Positions 8,237-17,983 of a stretch of DNA of 64,000 nucleotides are shown here, piece by piece. This DNA is from an uncultured beta proteobacterium (GTDB lineage: Bacteria; Pseudomonadota; Gammaproteobacteria; Burkholderiales; SG8-39), in NCBI GenBank assembly GCA_903859155.1, contig CAIOLO010000043.1, forward strand, positions 1-64,000. Direction: 5' to 3'. The position numbers and the translations under genes are program-made. Numbering within the stretch: position 1 is the stretch's first letter; each line of letters starts with the position of its first letter. The notes beneath the pieces are model-generated. The model saw only the letters and a program-made list of their open reading frames with translations. It was not told the origin of the DNA and made no database searches.

Positions 8237-10117
8237 ATGTCGAGTTTTGTCCTCCAGTTTCTGAACGGGCTGACCAGCGCATCGACGCTGTTCATGGTCG
8301 CGGCCGGGTTGTCGTTGATATTCGGCATCACCCGCGTGCTCAACTTTGCCCACGGCTCCATGTACATGCTGGGGATCTACCTGGCCTATAGTGCGATTGG
8401 CGCGTTTTCAGTTGGCGGTGTTTTGACACCCGTCGCTTTCTGGGGCGGCATTCTTTGTGCCGCAGTGCTCGTGGGCATGGTTGGCGCACTGGTCGAATTG
8501 ACAGTGCTCCGGCGTGTCTATCGTTCCCCGGAGCTGTTCCAGTTGCTGGCGACCTTCGGCGTGGTGCTTCTGACCAAGGATCTGGTGCTCTGGTTCTGGG
8601 GGCCCGAGGACCTGCTGGGTCCGCGCGCCCCCGGTCTTGGCGGGGCAGTGGAAATTCTCGGCTCGCCTTTTCCCGAATATGACCTGTTCCTGATAGTTGT
8701 CGGCCCGCTAATCCTCGGACTGCTGTGGCTGCTCCTGCACTCCACGCGCTGGGGATTGCTGATTCGCGCCGCGACCCAGGACCGTGAAATGGCGGCGGCT
8801 TTGGGAATAAACCAGAAATTGCTGTTCACCAGCACCTTTGCCCTCGGAGCGTTCCTCGCCGGACTGGGTGGCGCGCTGCAGATTCCGCGCGAGCCGGCTC
8901 AGCATTTCCTGGACTTCACGGTCATCGTGGATGCTTTCGTCGTGGTTGTGGTCGGTGGCATGGGCAGCATACCCGGCGCGTTTCTGGCAGCGCTGCTGAT
9001 CGGGGAAGTCAAAGCCTTGTGCATCGGAATCGGCGAGATCGGCGCGTTTGGTTTTGGCATTTCCTTGCCAAAGCTGACGCTGGTGGTGGAGTCGCTGGTC
9101 ATGGCGGCGGTGCTTATTTTTCGCCCCTGGGGACTGATGGGACGTGCGCTTGCCGTCCTGCCCGATGCCGGCGAGGCGCGACCGCTCCTCGCAAGGAACA
9201 CGGCTGCCACGCGCATGGCGGGTGTCGCGATTGTGGCCGCTTTGGCGATCACACCGGCATTTGCGAACCAATACAGCCTGGTGCTGCTTGTCGACATTCT
9301 CATATTCGCGTTATTTGCCGCCAGCCTGCATTTCCTGATGGGTCCCTCCGGGATGGCAAGCTTCGGGCACGCCGCCTATTTCGGGCTGGGCGCCTACGCA
9401 GCGGCGCTGGCTTTCAAACAGGCAGGACTGCCGATGGAAATTTCGATCCTGGTCGGGCCGCTGGTCGCCGTGCTTGCCGCCCTGTCATTCGGCTGGTTTT
9501 GCGTGCGCCTGTCCGGGGTTTATCTCGCGATGCTGACGCTGGCTTTCGCGCAGATCACATGGTCGGTGATATATCAATGGGACGGTTTTACAGGGGGGTC
9601 CAACGGCCTTGTCGGAGTATGGCCCGCTCCCTGGTTGTCCGGCCGGATCAGCTATTTTTATCTGGTGTTGTTGTTATGCGGAGGGGCGGTTCTGATTCTT
9701 CGCCGAATCATTTTTTCCCCGTTCGGATATGCGCTTCGCGCGTGCCGCGATTCACCGATGCGTGCCGCGGCGATCGGCATCAACGTCAGCAGGTTCCAAT
9801 GGATGGCTTTTCTCGTGGCAGGCGGATTTGCCGGTCTTGCGGGAGCTCTATTTGCATTCTCCAAGGGGAGCATTTCCCCGGAGGTGCTCGCTATCGGCCA
9901 ATCGGTCGACGGTCTGGTCATGGTCCTGCTGGGCGGAGTCCAGACGATATCCGGACCGCTGGTGGGGGCGGCGGTGTTCACTTGGCTGCAGGAGTTGGTG
10001 GCACGCCACATCGACTATTGGCGGGCATTGCTTGGGATGATAATCATTGTCATCGTTGTTGCATTTCCACATGGAATTGTCGGTCAGCTGTTTAGCCGGA
10101 ACAGGGCCAAAGAATGA
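8237..10117 (+). CDS. Fused LivH-LivM permease of a branched-chain amino acid-type ABC importer
   Basis: 626 residues hold two permeases end to end. Residues 1-300 match LivH (SLIFGITRVLNFAHGSMYM; TRWGLLIRAATQDREMA; VVVGGMGSIPGAFLAA). Residues about 325-626 match LivM (FLMGPSGMASFGHAAYFGLGAYAAA; GYALRACRDSPMRAAAIGI; LLGGVQTISGPLVGAA). Each half has the EAA-like loop that docks an ATPase. The fusion is in frame without a linker problem, and no separate livM exists nearby. It overlaps the following ATPase gene by ATGA. It starts at ATG 8237, 84 bases after the binding protein. Confidence 0.93.
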   Translation: MSSFVLQFLNGLTSASTLFMVAAGLSLIFGITRVLNFAHGSMYMLGIYLAYSAIGAFSVGGVLTPVAFWGGILCAAVLVGMVGALVELTVLRRVYRSPELFQLLATFGVVLLTKDLVLWFWGPEDLLGPRAPGLGGAVEILGSPFPEYDLFLIVVGPLILGLLWLLLHSTRWGLLIRAATQDREMAAALGINQKLLFTSTFALGAFLAGLGGALQIPREPAQHFLDFTVIVDAFVVVVVGGMGSIPGAFLAALLIGEVKALCIGIGEIGAFGFGISLPKLTLVVESLVMAAVLIFRPWGLMGRALAVLPDAGEARPLLARNTAATRMAGVAIVAALAITPAFANQYSLVLLVDILIFALFAASLHFLMGPSGMASFGHAAYFGLGAYAAALAFKQAGLPMEISILVGPLVAVLAALSFGWFCVRLSGVYLAMLTLAFAQITWSVIYQWDGFTGGSNGLVGVWPAPWLSGRISYFYLVLLLCGGAVLILRRIIFSPFGYALRACRDSPMRAAAIGINVSRFQWMAFLVAGGFAGLAGALFAFSKGSISPEVLAIGQSVDGLVMVLLGGVQTISGPLVGAAVFTWLQELVARHIDYWRALLGMIIIVIVVAFPHGIVGQLFSRNRAKE

Positions 10118-10860
10118 CAATTCTCAGGGTGGAGGGCATCAGCAAGTCCTATTCGGGCGCGTTGGCGCTGGACAATCTGAGCTTTGAACTGCAGGCCGGG
10201 GAGATCATCGCAATGATCGGCCCGAACGGGGCGGGCAAGACCACCTGTTTCAATATTCTGCATGGTCAGTTGCGCGCCGACAGCGGGCAGGTGTTTGTCG
10301 GCGATGCCTGTACAAGCCGCATGGACACGCCCGCGATACTTCGCCTTGGTGTCGGCAGGACGTTTCAGATCGCGGCAACATTTCATTCCTTTACCGTCGC
10401 TGAAAATGTGCAGATGGCATTGCTCGCGCGGCGCGGCTTGCTTTGGAATCTGCATTCGCAGGCCGGCGACCTGTGCCGGAAAGAGGCAGACCAATTGCTA
10501 GAGCAACTGGGTATGCTTGCCCACGCGGCGCGCGCTTGCTCGGTGCTCTCCTACGGTGACCTGAAGCGGGTCGAGCTTGCGATGGCGCTTGCGGGAGATC
10601 CGATACTTTTGTTGATGGATGAACCCACCGCGGGGATGGCGCCGCGGGAACGCCTGCAACTCATGGCGCTGGTGGTGCGGCTTGCGCGCGAGCGCAAGCT
10701 CAGCGTGCTGTTTACCGAACACGACATGGATATAGTGTTCGCCCACGCCGACCGGATTCTGCTCCTGGAGCAGGGAAGGCTCATCTGCCAGGGAACGCCT
10801 GCCATGGTCCGCGCCGATCCGCGCGCGCAGCGGGCGTACCTTGGGGATAATCGCGATTAG
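10114..10860 (+). CDS. livG: LivG-like ABC transporter ATPase
   Basis: A 248-residue ABC ATPase with Walker A GPNGAGKTT near residue 35, signature SYGDLKRVELAMAL (an SYG.. variant of LSGGQ usual in LivG), Walker B ILLLMDEPTAGM and the switch histidine in LFTEHDMD. EPTAGMAPRER and the C-terminal AYLGDN are LivG hallmarks. It overlaps the fused permease stop by four bases, which implies translational coupling. It energises the importer together with the LivF-like protein. Confidence 0.9.
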   Translation: MTILRVEGISKSYSGALALDNLSFELQAGEIIAMIGPNGAGKTTCFNILHGQLRADSGQVFVGDACTSRMDTPAILRLGVGRTFQIAATFHSFTVAENVQMALLARRGLLWNLHSQAGDLCRKEADQLLEQLGMLAHAARACSVLSYGDLKRVELAMALAGDPILLLMDEPTAGMAPRERLQLMALVVRLARERKLSVLFTEHDMDIVFAHADRILLLEQGRLICQGTPAMVRADPRAQRAYLGDNRD

Positions 10861-10962
10861 CACAATGAAACCGTCCGTCCATTCCTCTCGGCGTCGCTAC
10901 ACCCCGCCCAATTCAGGCGCGTTTGGGGGGGCAGCTTTGGCGATCCGTATTCCTGGCGTGCC

Positions 10963-11667
10963 ATGATGCTTTCCATCCGCTCGATCAGTGCCGGGTATGG
11001 ACCGGCGCGCGTCCTCTTCGATCTCAACCTGGAGTTGCGTGCGGGCGAGATATCAGTGATTCTCGGTCGCAATGGGGCCGGAAAATCCACCACACTGAAA
11101 ACCGTGATGGCGATGGTCCCCTTGAGCGGCGGACAGATCTGGTTTTCCGGCAAACGCATCGACCAGCGCTCCACTTGGGAGATTGCTCGCGCAGGAATGG
11201 GATACGTGCCCGAAGAGCGTCGCATTTTCCCTGATCTGAGCGTATTGGAAAACCTGGAAGCCGGTCGACGCCTGCCGCACGGGCGTGCGCCGTCATGGTC
11301 GGTGGCGCGAATTTTTAAGCTGCTTCCCGCGCTGGCTCCGCTGGGTGAGAGGCGTGCCGGTACCCTGTCTGGCGGGGAGCAGCAGATGCTGGCGGTGGCG
11401 CGTACCTTGATGGGCAATCCGAGTTGTCTGTTGCTCGACGAACCTTCGGAGGGGCTGGCCCCTGCGGTGGTCGAGCTGCTTGCCACGCTGGTCAGAACGC
11501 TGCGCGGTGAAGGCATGGCGGTGCTGCTTGCGGAGCAGAATGTGCGCTTTGCGCTCGCAGTTTCGGATACCGCCCACATTATCGAGAAGGGCGGCTTGCG
11601 CTTTTCAGGAACGGCCAGGCAATTGCAGGAGCGTGCGGATCTCAGGGCAGAGTATCTGGCGCTTTGA
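10963..11667 (+). CDS. livF: LivF-like ABC transporter ATPase
   Basis: A 234-residue ABC ATPase. It has Walker A GRNGAGKST, the LivF-typical GYVPEERRIFPDLSVLENL block, signature LSGGEQQMLAVARTL, Walker B CLLLDEPSEGLAP and the switch histidine position replaced by AEQN, which is normal in LivF. The start is ATG 10963 or the adjacent ATG 10966. A 102-base gap separates it from livG. It ends the importer operon. Confidence 0.9.
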   Translation: MMLSIRSISAGYGPARVLFDLNLELRAGEISVILGRNGAGKSTTLKTVMAMVPLSGGQIWFSGKRIDQRSTWEIARAGMGYVPEERRIFPDLSVLENLEAGRRLPHGRAPSWSVARIFKLLPALAPLGERRAGTLSGGEQQMLAVARTLMGNPSCLLLDEPSEGLAPAVVELLATLVRTLRGEGMAVLLAEQNVRFALAVSDTAHIIEKGGLRFSGTARQLQERADLRAEYLAL

Positions 11668-11842
11668 ACGCTGGCGCCCGGTCGAGCAACGAGTCCGGCA
11701 AGTCTGGTGGTCGTTCCCATGCGGCCTGAAGCAGACTGCCGCGATCATCACCCCGAGTAGGGAATAATTCGGTATGCTTCGCGCCGGGCGGGAACTTATA
11801 TGCCCTTGCCGCGGTCTTTTATCCCATTTGCAGGCACAGCCG

Positions 11843-11856
11843 CTTGAAATTTCAAG
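11843..11856. promoter_or_regulatory. Perfect 14-bp palindrome, candidate operator
   Basis: CTTGAAATTTCAAG is a perfect palindrome in the 235-base gap upstream of the Gld-like ABC operon, 47 bases before its start codon. Within it TTGAAA could serve as a -35 element, so a protein bound here would compete with RNA polymerase. No other copy was noticed. Confidence 0.35.
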
Positions 11857-11902
11857 TCGGGTGCCCAATTATTGGCGTTCGGAATTCTATAAGGGGAGGT
11901 TC

Positions 11903-12877
11903 ATGATAAAGGTTGAAAACCTGTCCAAGACGTTTGGCAGCAAACGGGCAGTGGACGACGTGAGCTTCGAGGTGCGCAAGGGCGAGGTATTGGGATTTCT
12001 CGGACCCAACGGTGCCGGCAAATCAACCACGATGCGCATGATTACGGGCTTCTACCCCGCGACGGCCGGGAAGGTTTCCGTCTGCGGATTTGATGTTTCC
12101 GAAAATCCCATCGCGGCCAAGGTAAAGATGGGTTATCTGCCGGAGGCAGCACCTTCTTATCAGGAGATGACGGTGCTGTCCTTCCTGAATTTTGCAGCGG
12201 AGATGCGTGGATTGCGCGGCGAAGATCGGCGCAAAGCGGTGCGCCGCGTTGTCGAAACCTGCCACCTGGACATGGTTCTGGGCCAGACCATTGACACCCT
12301 TTCCAAAGGATTCAAGCACCGCACCTGCCTGGCGCAATCAATCATCCATGATCCGGAAGTCCTGGTGCTCGACGAACCCACCGATGGCCTGGATCCCAAC
12401 CAGAAGCACGAGGTCAGGACGCTCATAAAACGCATGGGGGAAACCAAGGCCATTATTTTTTCGACCCATATCCTGGAGGAGGTCGAGGCGGTTTGCTCCC
12501 GGGCCATCATCATCGACAGGGGCAGGGTGGTCGCCGATGGAACACCGGCCGAATTGAAAGCGCGTTCAGCCCGAGCCGGGGCGGTTCTGGTTACGCTGCA
12601 CGGGGCCAGTGTCGAGGCGGTCAAGGAAAAGCTTTCGGGGATTGCCGCTCTGCATCATGCCGACGTTTGCCCGGCACCGGAGGGACGGGTGACGGTCGAG
12701 GCGTTCCCGTCGCCTGATGCCGGTGCTGAGCGGGACGCACTTGCAGGACGGATTGCGGAAATGGCTATTCGGGAAAGCTGGAAGATAGAGCAGTTGAAAA
12801 CCGAGGAGGGCAGGTTGGAAGAGGTATTTCGATCCATCACGATGCCGGACACTCAACTTGTCAAAGGAGCTGCGTGA
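11903..12877 (+). CDS. GldA-like ABC transporter ATPase
   Basis: 324 residues. An ABC domain (Walker A GPNGAGKST at about 33-41, Walker B VLVLDEPTDGLDP, switch STHILEE) carries SKGFKHRTCLAQ in place of LSGGQ. An approximately 100-residue C-terminal extension follows, as in ATPases partnering ABC-2 permeases. Start ATG 11903 is set by AGGGGAGG at 11892-11899; 43 upstream codons remain open but look non-coding. It is the first gene of a four-gene operon with a permease, GldG-like and DUF4340 proteins. In Bacteroidetes GldA/F/G serve gliding. In proteobacteria related sets exist with no known substrate. Confidence 0.87.
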   Translation: MIKVENLSKTFGSKRAVDDVSFEVRKGEVLGFLGPNGAGKSTTMRMITGFYPATAGKVSVCGFDVSENPIAAKVKMGYLPEAAPSYQEMTVLSFLNFAAEMRGLRGEDRRKAVRRVVETCHLDMVLGQTIDTLSKGFKHRTCLAQSIIHDPEVLVLDEPTDGLDPNQKHEVRTLIKRMGETKAIIFSTHILEEVEAVCSRAIIIDRGRVVADGTPAELKARSARAGAVLVTLHGASVEAVKEKLSGIAALHHADVCPAPEGRVTVEAFPSPDAGAERDALAGRIAEMAIRESWKIEQLKTEEGRLEEVFRSITMPDTQLVKGAA

Positions 12878-13620
12878 TGCGCACCTGGCCGGTCATTGGC
12901 ACTATCGCAAAACGCGAATTGGCGGCGTATTTCGAATCGCCAGTCGCCTATGTTTTCCTCGTGGTATTCCTGTTGCTGTCGGGATTTTTCACCTTCAGCC
13001 TCGGGGGATTCTTTGAACTCGGGGAAGCCTCGCTGAATTCGTTTTTTACCTGGATGCCGTGGCTGTTTCTTTTTCTCGTGCCGGCAGTGGGCATGCGACT
13101 GTGGTCCGAGGAGCGCCGGCTGGGCACGATAGAACTGTTGTTGACCATGCCGGTCTTGCCCTGGCAGGCGATTGTTGCCAAATATCTCGCCTCCTGGGCT
13201 TTTCTCGCCATCGCGCTGGCCCTGACTTTTCCGGTGGTGATCACGGTCAACTGGCTGGGTGATCCCGATAACGGGGTGATCGTCGCCGGATATGTCGGCA
13301 GCCTGCTGCTGGCAGGCACCTTTCTCGCCATCGCCAGTCTCACCTCGGCGTTGACGCGCAATCAAGTCATCGCATTCATCCTGGCGCTGATGCTTTGTCT
13401 GCTGCTCATCCTGGTCGGATTCGCACCGGTGACCACCATGCTCTCGCGTTTTGCCGATATCTGGCTGGTGGACACCGTGGCGAGTTTTTCAGTGCTCACG
13501 CATTTCGAGGGATTCCAAAAGGGGGTGCTTGATACCCGTGATCTTTTGTTCTTTTTCTCGGTGATCGCATTTTCATTGTTTACGACCGGGGTGGTTCTGC
13601 GCAGCCACCGCGCCGGGTGA
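12877..13620 (+). CDS. ABC-2 type permease (GldF-like)
   Basis: A 247-residue membrane protein starting MRTWPVIGTIAKRELAAYFESP, the usual opening of ABC-2 permeases next to GldG-type proteins. About six hydrophobic segments follow, with the conserved WSEERRLGTIELLLTMP loop. The start at ATG 12877 overlaps the ATPase stop by one base; a GTG three bases earlier is an alternative. It is the membrane partner of the preceding ATPase. Confidence 0.87.
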   Translation: MRTWPVIGTIAKRELAAYFESPVAYVFLVVFLLLSGFFTFSLGGFFELGEASLNSFFTWMPWLFLFLVPAVGMRLWSEERRLGTIELLLTMPVLPWQAIVAKYLASWAFLAIALALTFPVVITVNWLGDPDNGVIVAGYVGSLLLAGTFLAIASLTSALTRNQVIAFILALMLCLLLILVGFAPVTTMLSRFADIWLVDTVASFSVLTHFEGFQKGVLDTRDLLFFFSVIAFSLFTTGVVLRSHRAG

Positions 13621-13633
13621 TACCGGGGAGATC

Positions 13634-15517
13634 ATGATGAAACGTTACGAAACACTGATTTACTCTACTGTCGGCGTCGTCGCCCTGCTGGTCATCCTGG
13701 TGCTCGCCAATTTTGTCCTTAGCGCGTTCAAGCAGCGCATCGATTTTACCGAGGGCGGCCTGTACACGGTTTCGCAGGGAACCCGGTCGATCATCGAAAA
13801 ACTCGATGCGCCAGTGAAGATCCGCTTCTATTACACCCAGAGCGAACAGAACGTTCCCCTGCCCATCAAGGGCTTTGCGCGCCGCGTTGAAGATCTGCTC
13901 GGTGCGTTCCGGCAGGCCTCCGGCGGCAAGGTGGTTATCGAAAAACTGGACCCTCAGCCGGACTCGGATGCCGAGGATTCCGCTACGCTGGAGGGTGTTG
14001 AGGCGCAGACCATGCAGAGCGGGGATCGTTTTTACCTCGGGCTGTCCATCAGTTATGCGGATCAGAAGCTGGCCTTGCCGGCGCTGTCGATGGACCGCGA
14101 GCAGTTGCTCGAATATGACCTGGCGCGCGCGATTGCCAGGGCAACACGCACCGACAAGCCCGTCATCGGCGTGCTGTCCCCGATGACCTTGTTCGGCAGC
14201 CGCGGCATACCGCAGATGGGAGTGCCGCCTTCGGACAAACAGGTGTTTGTGTCTGAACTGGAGCGCGATTTCACGCTGCGTCGCGTGGATCCGGGTGCCG
14301 TGTCAATTGATGACGAGATCAAGGTTCTGATTGTGGTGAACCCGCGCGGCATCAGCGACGAAACCGAGTACGCGCTCGATCAGTATGTCCTGCGCGGCGG
14401 CAAACTGATCGCAATGCTTGATCCCTATGCCTATTTCGACGTTCCCCCGGGGGCGCAGCAGGGGGGCACCTCCTCGACGCTCGAGCATATGCTCAAAGGC
14501 TGGGGATTCGCGATGGACACCACCAAGGTGGTGCAGGACATGAAGTTCCTCTCTGGTGCGGGAGAGAGGCAGATGTCGACGGTCCTGTCGCTCAACAATG
14601 AGGCTTTCAATCGCGACGATATCGCAACCGGCAAACTCGGATTCACGATGTTTCCCGTCGTCGGTGCATTTACCGGGAGCGCCGCAGCCGGCATAAAGCA
14701 AACGGTTTTGATCAAGACCTCGACTTTCTCCCAGCTCACCGATTCTTCGAACGCCGTGACCCAGGGTGAAGCTTCGGTTCGCGGCTTCAAGCCATCGGGC
14801 ATAGAGTATCCAATCGCTATGCGGCTGAGCGGCAAATTCAAGACTGCGTTTCCCGACGGGCGACCTGTAGCCAAGGACAAGCCGTCCGACAAGGGCGCTG
14901 GCAAGGCCGCTGCCAAGGCGGAGCCGGGCAAACCTGTTCCCGAGCATCTGGCGGAAGCCAAGAATGAAAACACGGTGGTCCTGATAGCCGACAGCGATTT
15001 TCTAAACGACGGCGCGGCAGTGAATATCCAGGAGATATTCGGCCAGCGCATTGTCGTGCCGGCAAACAGCAATCTTGCCTTTGCGCAGGCTTTGGTGGAA
15101 CAGTTTGCAGGTGATCCCGCGCTTATCGATCTGCGAACCCGCGCAATTGCCGCACGACCCTTCACGGTCATCCGCGAGATGGAGGCCCAGGCTGCGCAAG
15201 CGTATGTGGGCAAGCTCAAGGAACTTGAGGACAGCCTGAAGCAGACCCAGGATCGCCTGCAGTCATTGCAAAAGTCTTCCGGGCCTGGCCAGGGTTCCAT
15301 CATGACCGCGGCACAGCAGACCGAAGTCGAGGCCTTCCGCAAGAAAGCGGCTGAGACACGGCACGAACTGAAACTGGTCCGGCGCGACCTGCGCGCGGAC
15401 AGTGAAGCGCTCCAGTTCTGGACCAAGGTGGCCAACATTGCGCTGCTGCCCCTGCTGGTGACAGTCTTCGGCATCTGGCTTGGAATACATCGCAGAAAGA
15501 AGGTGGTGACGATATGA
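13634..15517 (+). CDS. GldG-like ABC auxiliary transport protein
   Basis: 627 residues with an N-terminal membrane segment (about 10-32), a large exported domain, a coiled-coil stretch near 515-590 and a C-terminal membrane segment followed by RRKK. The sequence FTEGGLYTVSQGTRSII, DAPVKIRFYYT and the later DQYVLRGGKLIAMLDPYA are characteristic of the Gldg family / DUF7088-DUF4350-like domain. The start is ATG 13634 or 13637 after GGGGAGATC. It overlaps the next gene by ATGA-type coupling (four bases). The protein probably sits in the cytoplasmic membrane and works with the ABC-2 complex; the substrate is unknown. Confidence 0.85.
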   Translation: MMKRYETLIYSTVGVVALLVILVLANFVLSAFKQRIDFTEGGLYTVSQGTRSIIEKLDAPVKIRFYYTQSEQNVPLPIKGFARRVEDLLGAFRQASGGKVVIEKLDPQPDSDAEDSATLEGVEAQTMQSGDRFYLGLSISYADQKLALPALSMDREQLLEYDLARAIARATRTDKPVIGVLSPMTLFGSRGIPQMGVPPSDKQVFVSELERDFTLRRVDPGAVSIDDEIKVLIVVNPRGISDETEYALDQYVLRGGKLIAMLDPYAYFDVPPGAQQGGTSSTLEHMLKGWGFAMDTTKVVQDMKFLSGAGERQMSTVLSLNNEAFNRDDIATGKLGFTMFPVVGAFTGSAAAGIKQTVLIKTSTFSQLTDSSNAVTQGEASVRGFKPSGIEYPIAMRLSGKFKTAFPDGRPVAKDKPSDKGAGKAAAKAEPGKPVPEHLAEAKNENTVVLIADSDFLNDGAAVNIQEIFGQRIVVPANSNLAFAQALVEQFAGDPALIDLRTRAIAARPFTVIREMEAQAAQAYVGKLKELEDSLKQTQDRLQSLQKSSGPGQGSIMTAAQQTEVEAFRKKAAETRHELKLVRRDLRADSEALQFWTKVANIALLPLLVTVFGIWLGIHRRKKVVTI

Positions 15518-16656
15518 ACCGGAAGCAGTTGCTGATTCTGGTAGGGGTGCTCGTCGCGCTGATAGTCGCAGGCGCGGGTGTCATGTGGTCGGAGCGTTCG
15601 GCCTGGCGTTCTAGCAGCGCGATCGTCGGCGAGCGGTTGTTGCCGGGACTGGTGGTCGCCGATGTCGAGAAGATAAAAGTCATCGAATCCGGCGAAACGG
15701 TGACCCTGAACCGCGTGGACGGCAAGTGGCAGGTGGCCGAGCGCAACGGCTACCCTGCGAATCTGGATCGCATCGCGGACTTCCTCGCCAAACTTGCGGA
15801 ACTCAAGATCACTCAATTGGAACCGCTGGCGGAGAGTCAGCGCGCACGCATGCAGCTACTGGAGCCCAAGGCCGCGCCGGGCAAAGATGCGGGCACGGCG
15901 GTCGAACTCGAGAGCAAGGACGGCAAATCGGTGGGGCGTGTGTTGCTTGGCAAGCGCGTGTTCATGCAGACACAGACAACCGCGCCGACAAAAGGGGCGC
16001 CGCAGGCGACCGGTCGGTACGTCCTCGGCAAGGATCCGTCCAGCATGGCTGTCATACTCGATACTTTGCAAAATGCGGAAGCCAAACCCGGCCCGTGGCT
16101 CTCCAGGGACCTGATTCGCGTCTCTAATGCGAAATCCATGCAGTGGAGTTCGGGCAGCGGCAAACCGGGTTGGTCGGTTGTTCGGGAGAGCGAAACCAAG
16201 GACTGGCGTTTCGCCGATTCTGCTGAGAAGCTGGACAACAACAAGGTGCAGGATCTTGTCAGCGTGGTGCTCTATATTGCGCTGGGCGATGTAGTTACCG
16301 ACTCAACCAAGGGCGGATTTGACAAGGGAGCCACCCTTAAGATTCAGTCCTTTGACGGTTTGGCTTATACGATACGGCTGGGCGATCTTGAGGGGGACAT
16401 GCGCTATCTGCGCGTTGCGCTGACGGGTGAACCGCCCAAGGTGCGCGTGCCCGGAAAAGGCGAATCCGCGGAGGAAAAGGATAAGCTGGACAAAACCTTT
16501 GAAGAAAACCGCAAGGCATGGATGCTGGGCCTGGAGCGTGAGCGCAAACTGGAATCTTGGACATTCCTGGTCCCGAATTCCAATATTGAATCCTTGTCGC
16601 GCGACCGTGCGCAACTCCTTCCTGGAACAAAAAAGGACGAGGCCAAAAAGTCCTGA
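15514..16656 (+). CDS. DUF4340 domain protein
   Basis: A 380-residue protein with an N-terminal membrane anchor (QLLILVGVLVALIVAGAGV). The rest is the DUF4340 pattern: VADVEKIKVIESGETVTLNRVDGKW, then repeated beta-rich units, then SRDLIRVSNAK. It is the last gene of the Gld-like ABC operon and overlaps gldG by four bases. DUF4340 proteins occur almost only in such operons, which supports a shared function at the envelope. The C-terminus is charged and lysine-rich. Confidence 0.85.
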   Translation: MNRKQLLILVGVLVALIVAGAGVMWSERSAWRSSSAIVGERLLPGLVVADVEKIKVIESGETVTLNRVDGKWQVAERNGYPANLDRIADFLAKLAELKITQLEPLAESQRARMQLLEPKAAPGKDAGTAVELESKDGKSVGRVLLGKRVFMQTQTTAPTKGAPQATGRYVLGKDPSSMAVILDTLQNAEAKPGPWLSRDLIRVSNAKSMQWSSGSGKPGWSVVRESETKDWRFADSAEKLDNNKVQDLVSVVLYIALGDVVTDSTKGGFDKGATLKIQSFDGLAYTIRLGDLEGDMRYLRVALTGEPPKVRVPGKGESAEEKDKLDKTFEENRKAWMLGLERERKLESWTFLVPNSNIESLSRDRAQLLPGTKKDEAKKS

Positions 16657-16873
16657 AAATGCCAATTCCCGACTGAATGTAAATTCATTCGACGCGGATT
16701 GCGTGCGCCACCGTTTTTTGCTTATTTTTCAACACCTTTCACGGATCTGTTGAATTGAGGCTTACCGCTTGTGGCGACAACAGCACAGGCCTACGCCTTG
16801 TTGTTCCCCTTACCTAGACAGGAATCGCTCAAACGGGGTAGGCTGTGCACTCCTGATTGAGAACCTGCAAGGC

Positions 16874-17983
16874 ATGTCGCAACCACAGATCCGCGCGGTC
16901 TCTGCAGTCAAGAACACCGTGCTTGTCATCGATGATCAGTCGACCAGTCGGGCAATTCTGGAGCAGGTCGTTCGCGGCATCGACGCCAACGTACTGGTCG
17001 AGGCGTTCGAGAATCCCCTTGAAGCCGTACGCTGGGCGACTAATCGCGTGGCCGACCTGATTCTGGTTGATTACCAGATGCCGGAAATGAACGGCATCGA
17101 AGTCGTACGGCGCATGCGTCAATTGTCCGAATACGCTCATGTTCCCATCGTCATGGTCACGGTGAATGACGAGCGCTGGATTCGCTATTCGGCGCTTGAC
17201 GTGGGCGTTACCGATTTCCTGCACAAACCGGTTGATGCGCGCGAATGCATGACGCGATGCCGCAACCTGCTCACGTTAAGGCGTCAACACCTGGTACTGG
17301 AGGACCGCAAACGGCTTCTGGAAAACATGGTCCAGGAGGCGACACTGGATGTGCGGGCGCGCGAAAAAGAAACTTTGTACCGTCTGGCCCGGGCCGGGGA
17401 ATTCAGGGACTCGGACACCGGCAACCATATCCTTCGCATGGCGCGCTATTCACGTTTGATCGCCGATGTCATGGGGTTGTCCAGGGAGGAGGCCGAAACC
17501 ATAGAACTGGCGGCGCCTTTGCATGACATCGGCAAGATCGGGATTCCGGATCACATCCTTTTGAAACCGGCGCGCCTCACCGACAGCGAAGCGCTGGAGA
17601 TGCGCGCCCATCCGCAGATAGGTTATGAAATTCTCAAGGAGAGTCCCTCCACCTACCTGCGCATGGGGGCGTTGATTGCATTGGGACACCACGAGAAATT
17701 CGATGGGTCAGGCTATCCGCATGGACTGGTAGGCGACCATATTCCGCTACCCGCCCGGATCGTAGCAGTAGCGGACGTGTTCGACGCATTGACTTCCATC
17801 CGGCCCTACAAGCCGGCATGGACATCCGTGGCTGCGTTCGATTATCTACAGTCCCAGAGTCGCTCGCACCTGGATCCGGCGCTTGTCAGTGCATTCCTGC
17901 GGGTCAAGGAGCAGACCCTGGAAATTCAGCGGCAGTTCCTGGATATTTCCCCGCAGCCGGTATCGACGCTGCTAAACCAATGA
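16874..17983 (+). CDS. rpfG: RpfG-like response regulator with HD-GYP c-di-GMP phosphodiesterase
   Basis: 369 residues. A receiver domain (D20-D21 acidic pocket, phospho-acceptor D66 in [12 protein letters not shown]118) is followed by a helix and an HD-GYP domain with H217-D218 in HDIGKIG and GYP at 280-282 in FDGSGYPHG. In the DSF pathway RpfG is phosphorylated by RpfC and degrades cyclic di-GMP. Start ATG 16874 has AAGG nearby; the 35 upstream codons lack family sequence. Its stop overlaps the histidine kinase start (ATGA), the expected rpfG/rpfC pairing. The 217-base region upstream carries a T-rich stretch near 16723 and no obvious operator. Confidence 0.92.
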   Translation: MSQPQIRAVSAVKNTVLVIDDQSTSRAILEQVVRGIDANVLVEAFENPLEAVRWATNRVADLILVDYQMPEMNGIEVVRRMRQLSEYAHVPIVMVTVNDERWIRYSALDVGVTDFLHKPVDARECMTRCRNLLTLRRQHLVLEDRKRLLENMVQEATLDVRAREKETLYRLARAGEFRDSDTGNHILRMARYSRLIADVMGLSREEAETIELAAPLHDIGKIGIPDHILLKPARLTDSEALEMRAHPQIGYEILKESPSTYLRMGALIALGHHEKFDGSGYPHGLVGDHIPLPARIVAVADVFDALTSIRPYKPAWTSVAAFDYLQSQSRSHLDPALVSAFLRVKEQTLEIQRQFLDISPQPVSTLLNQ

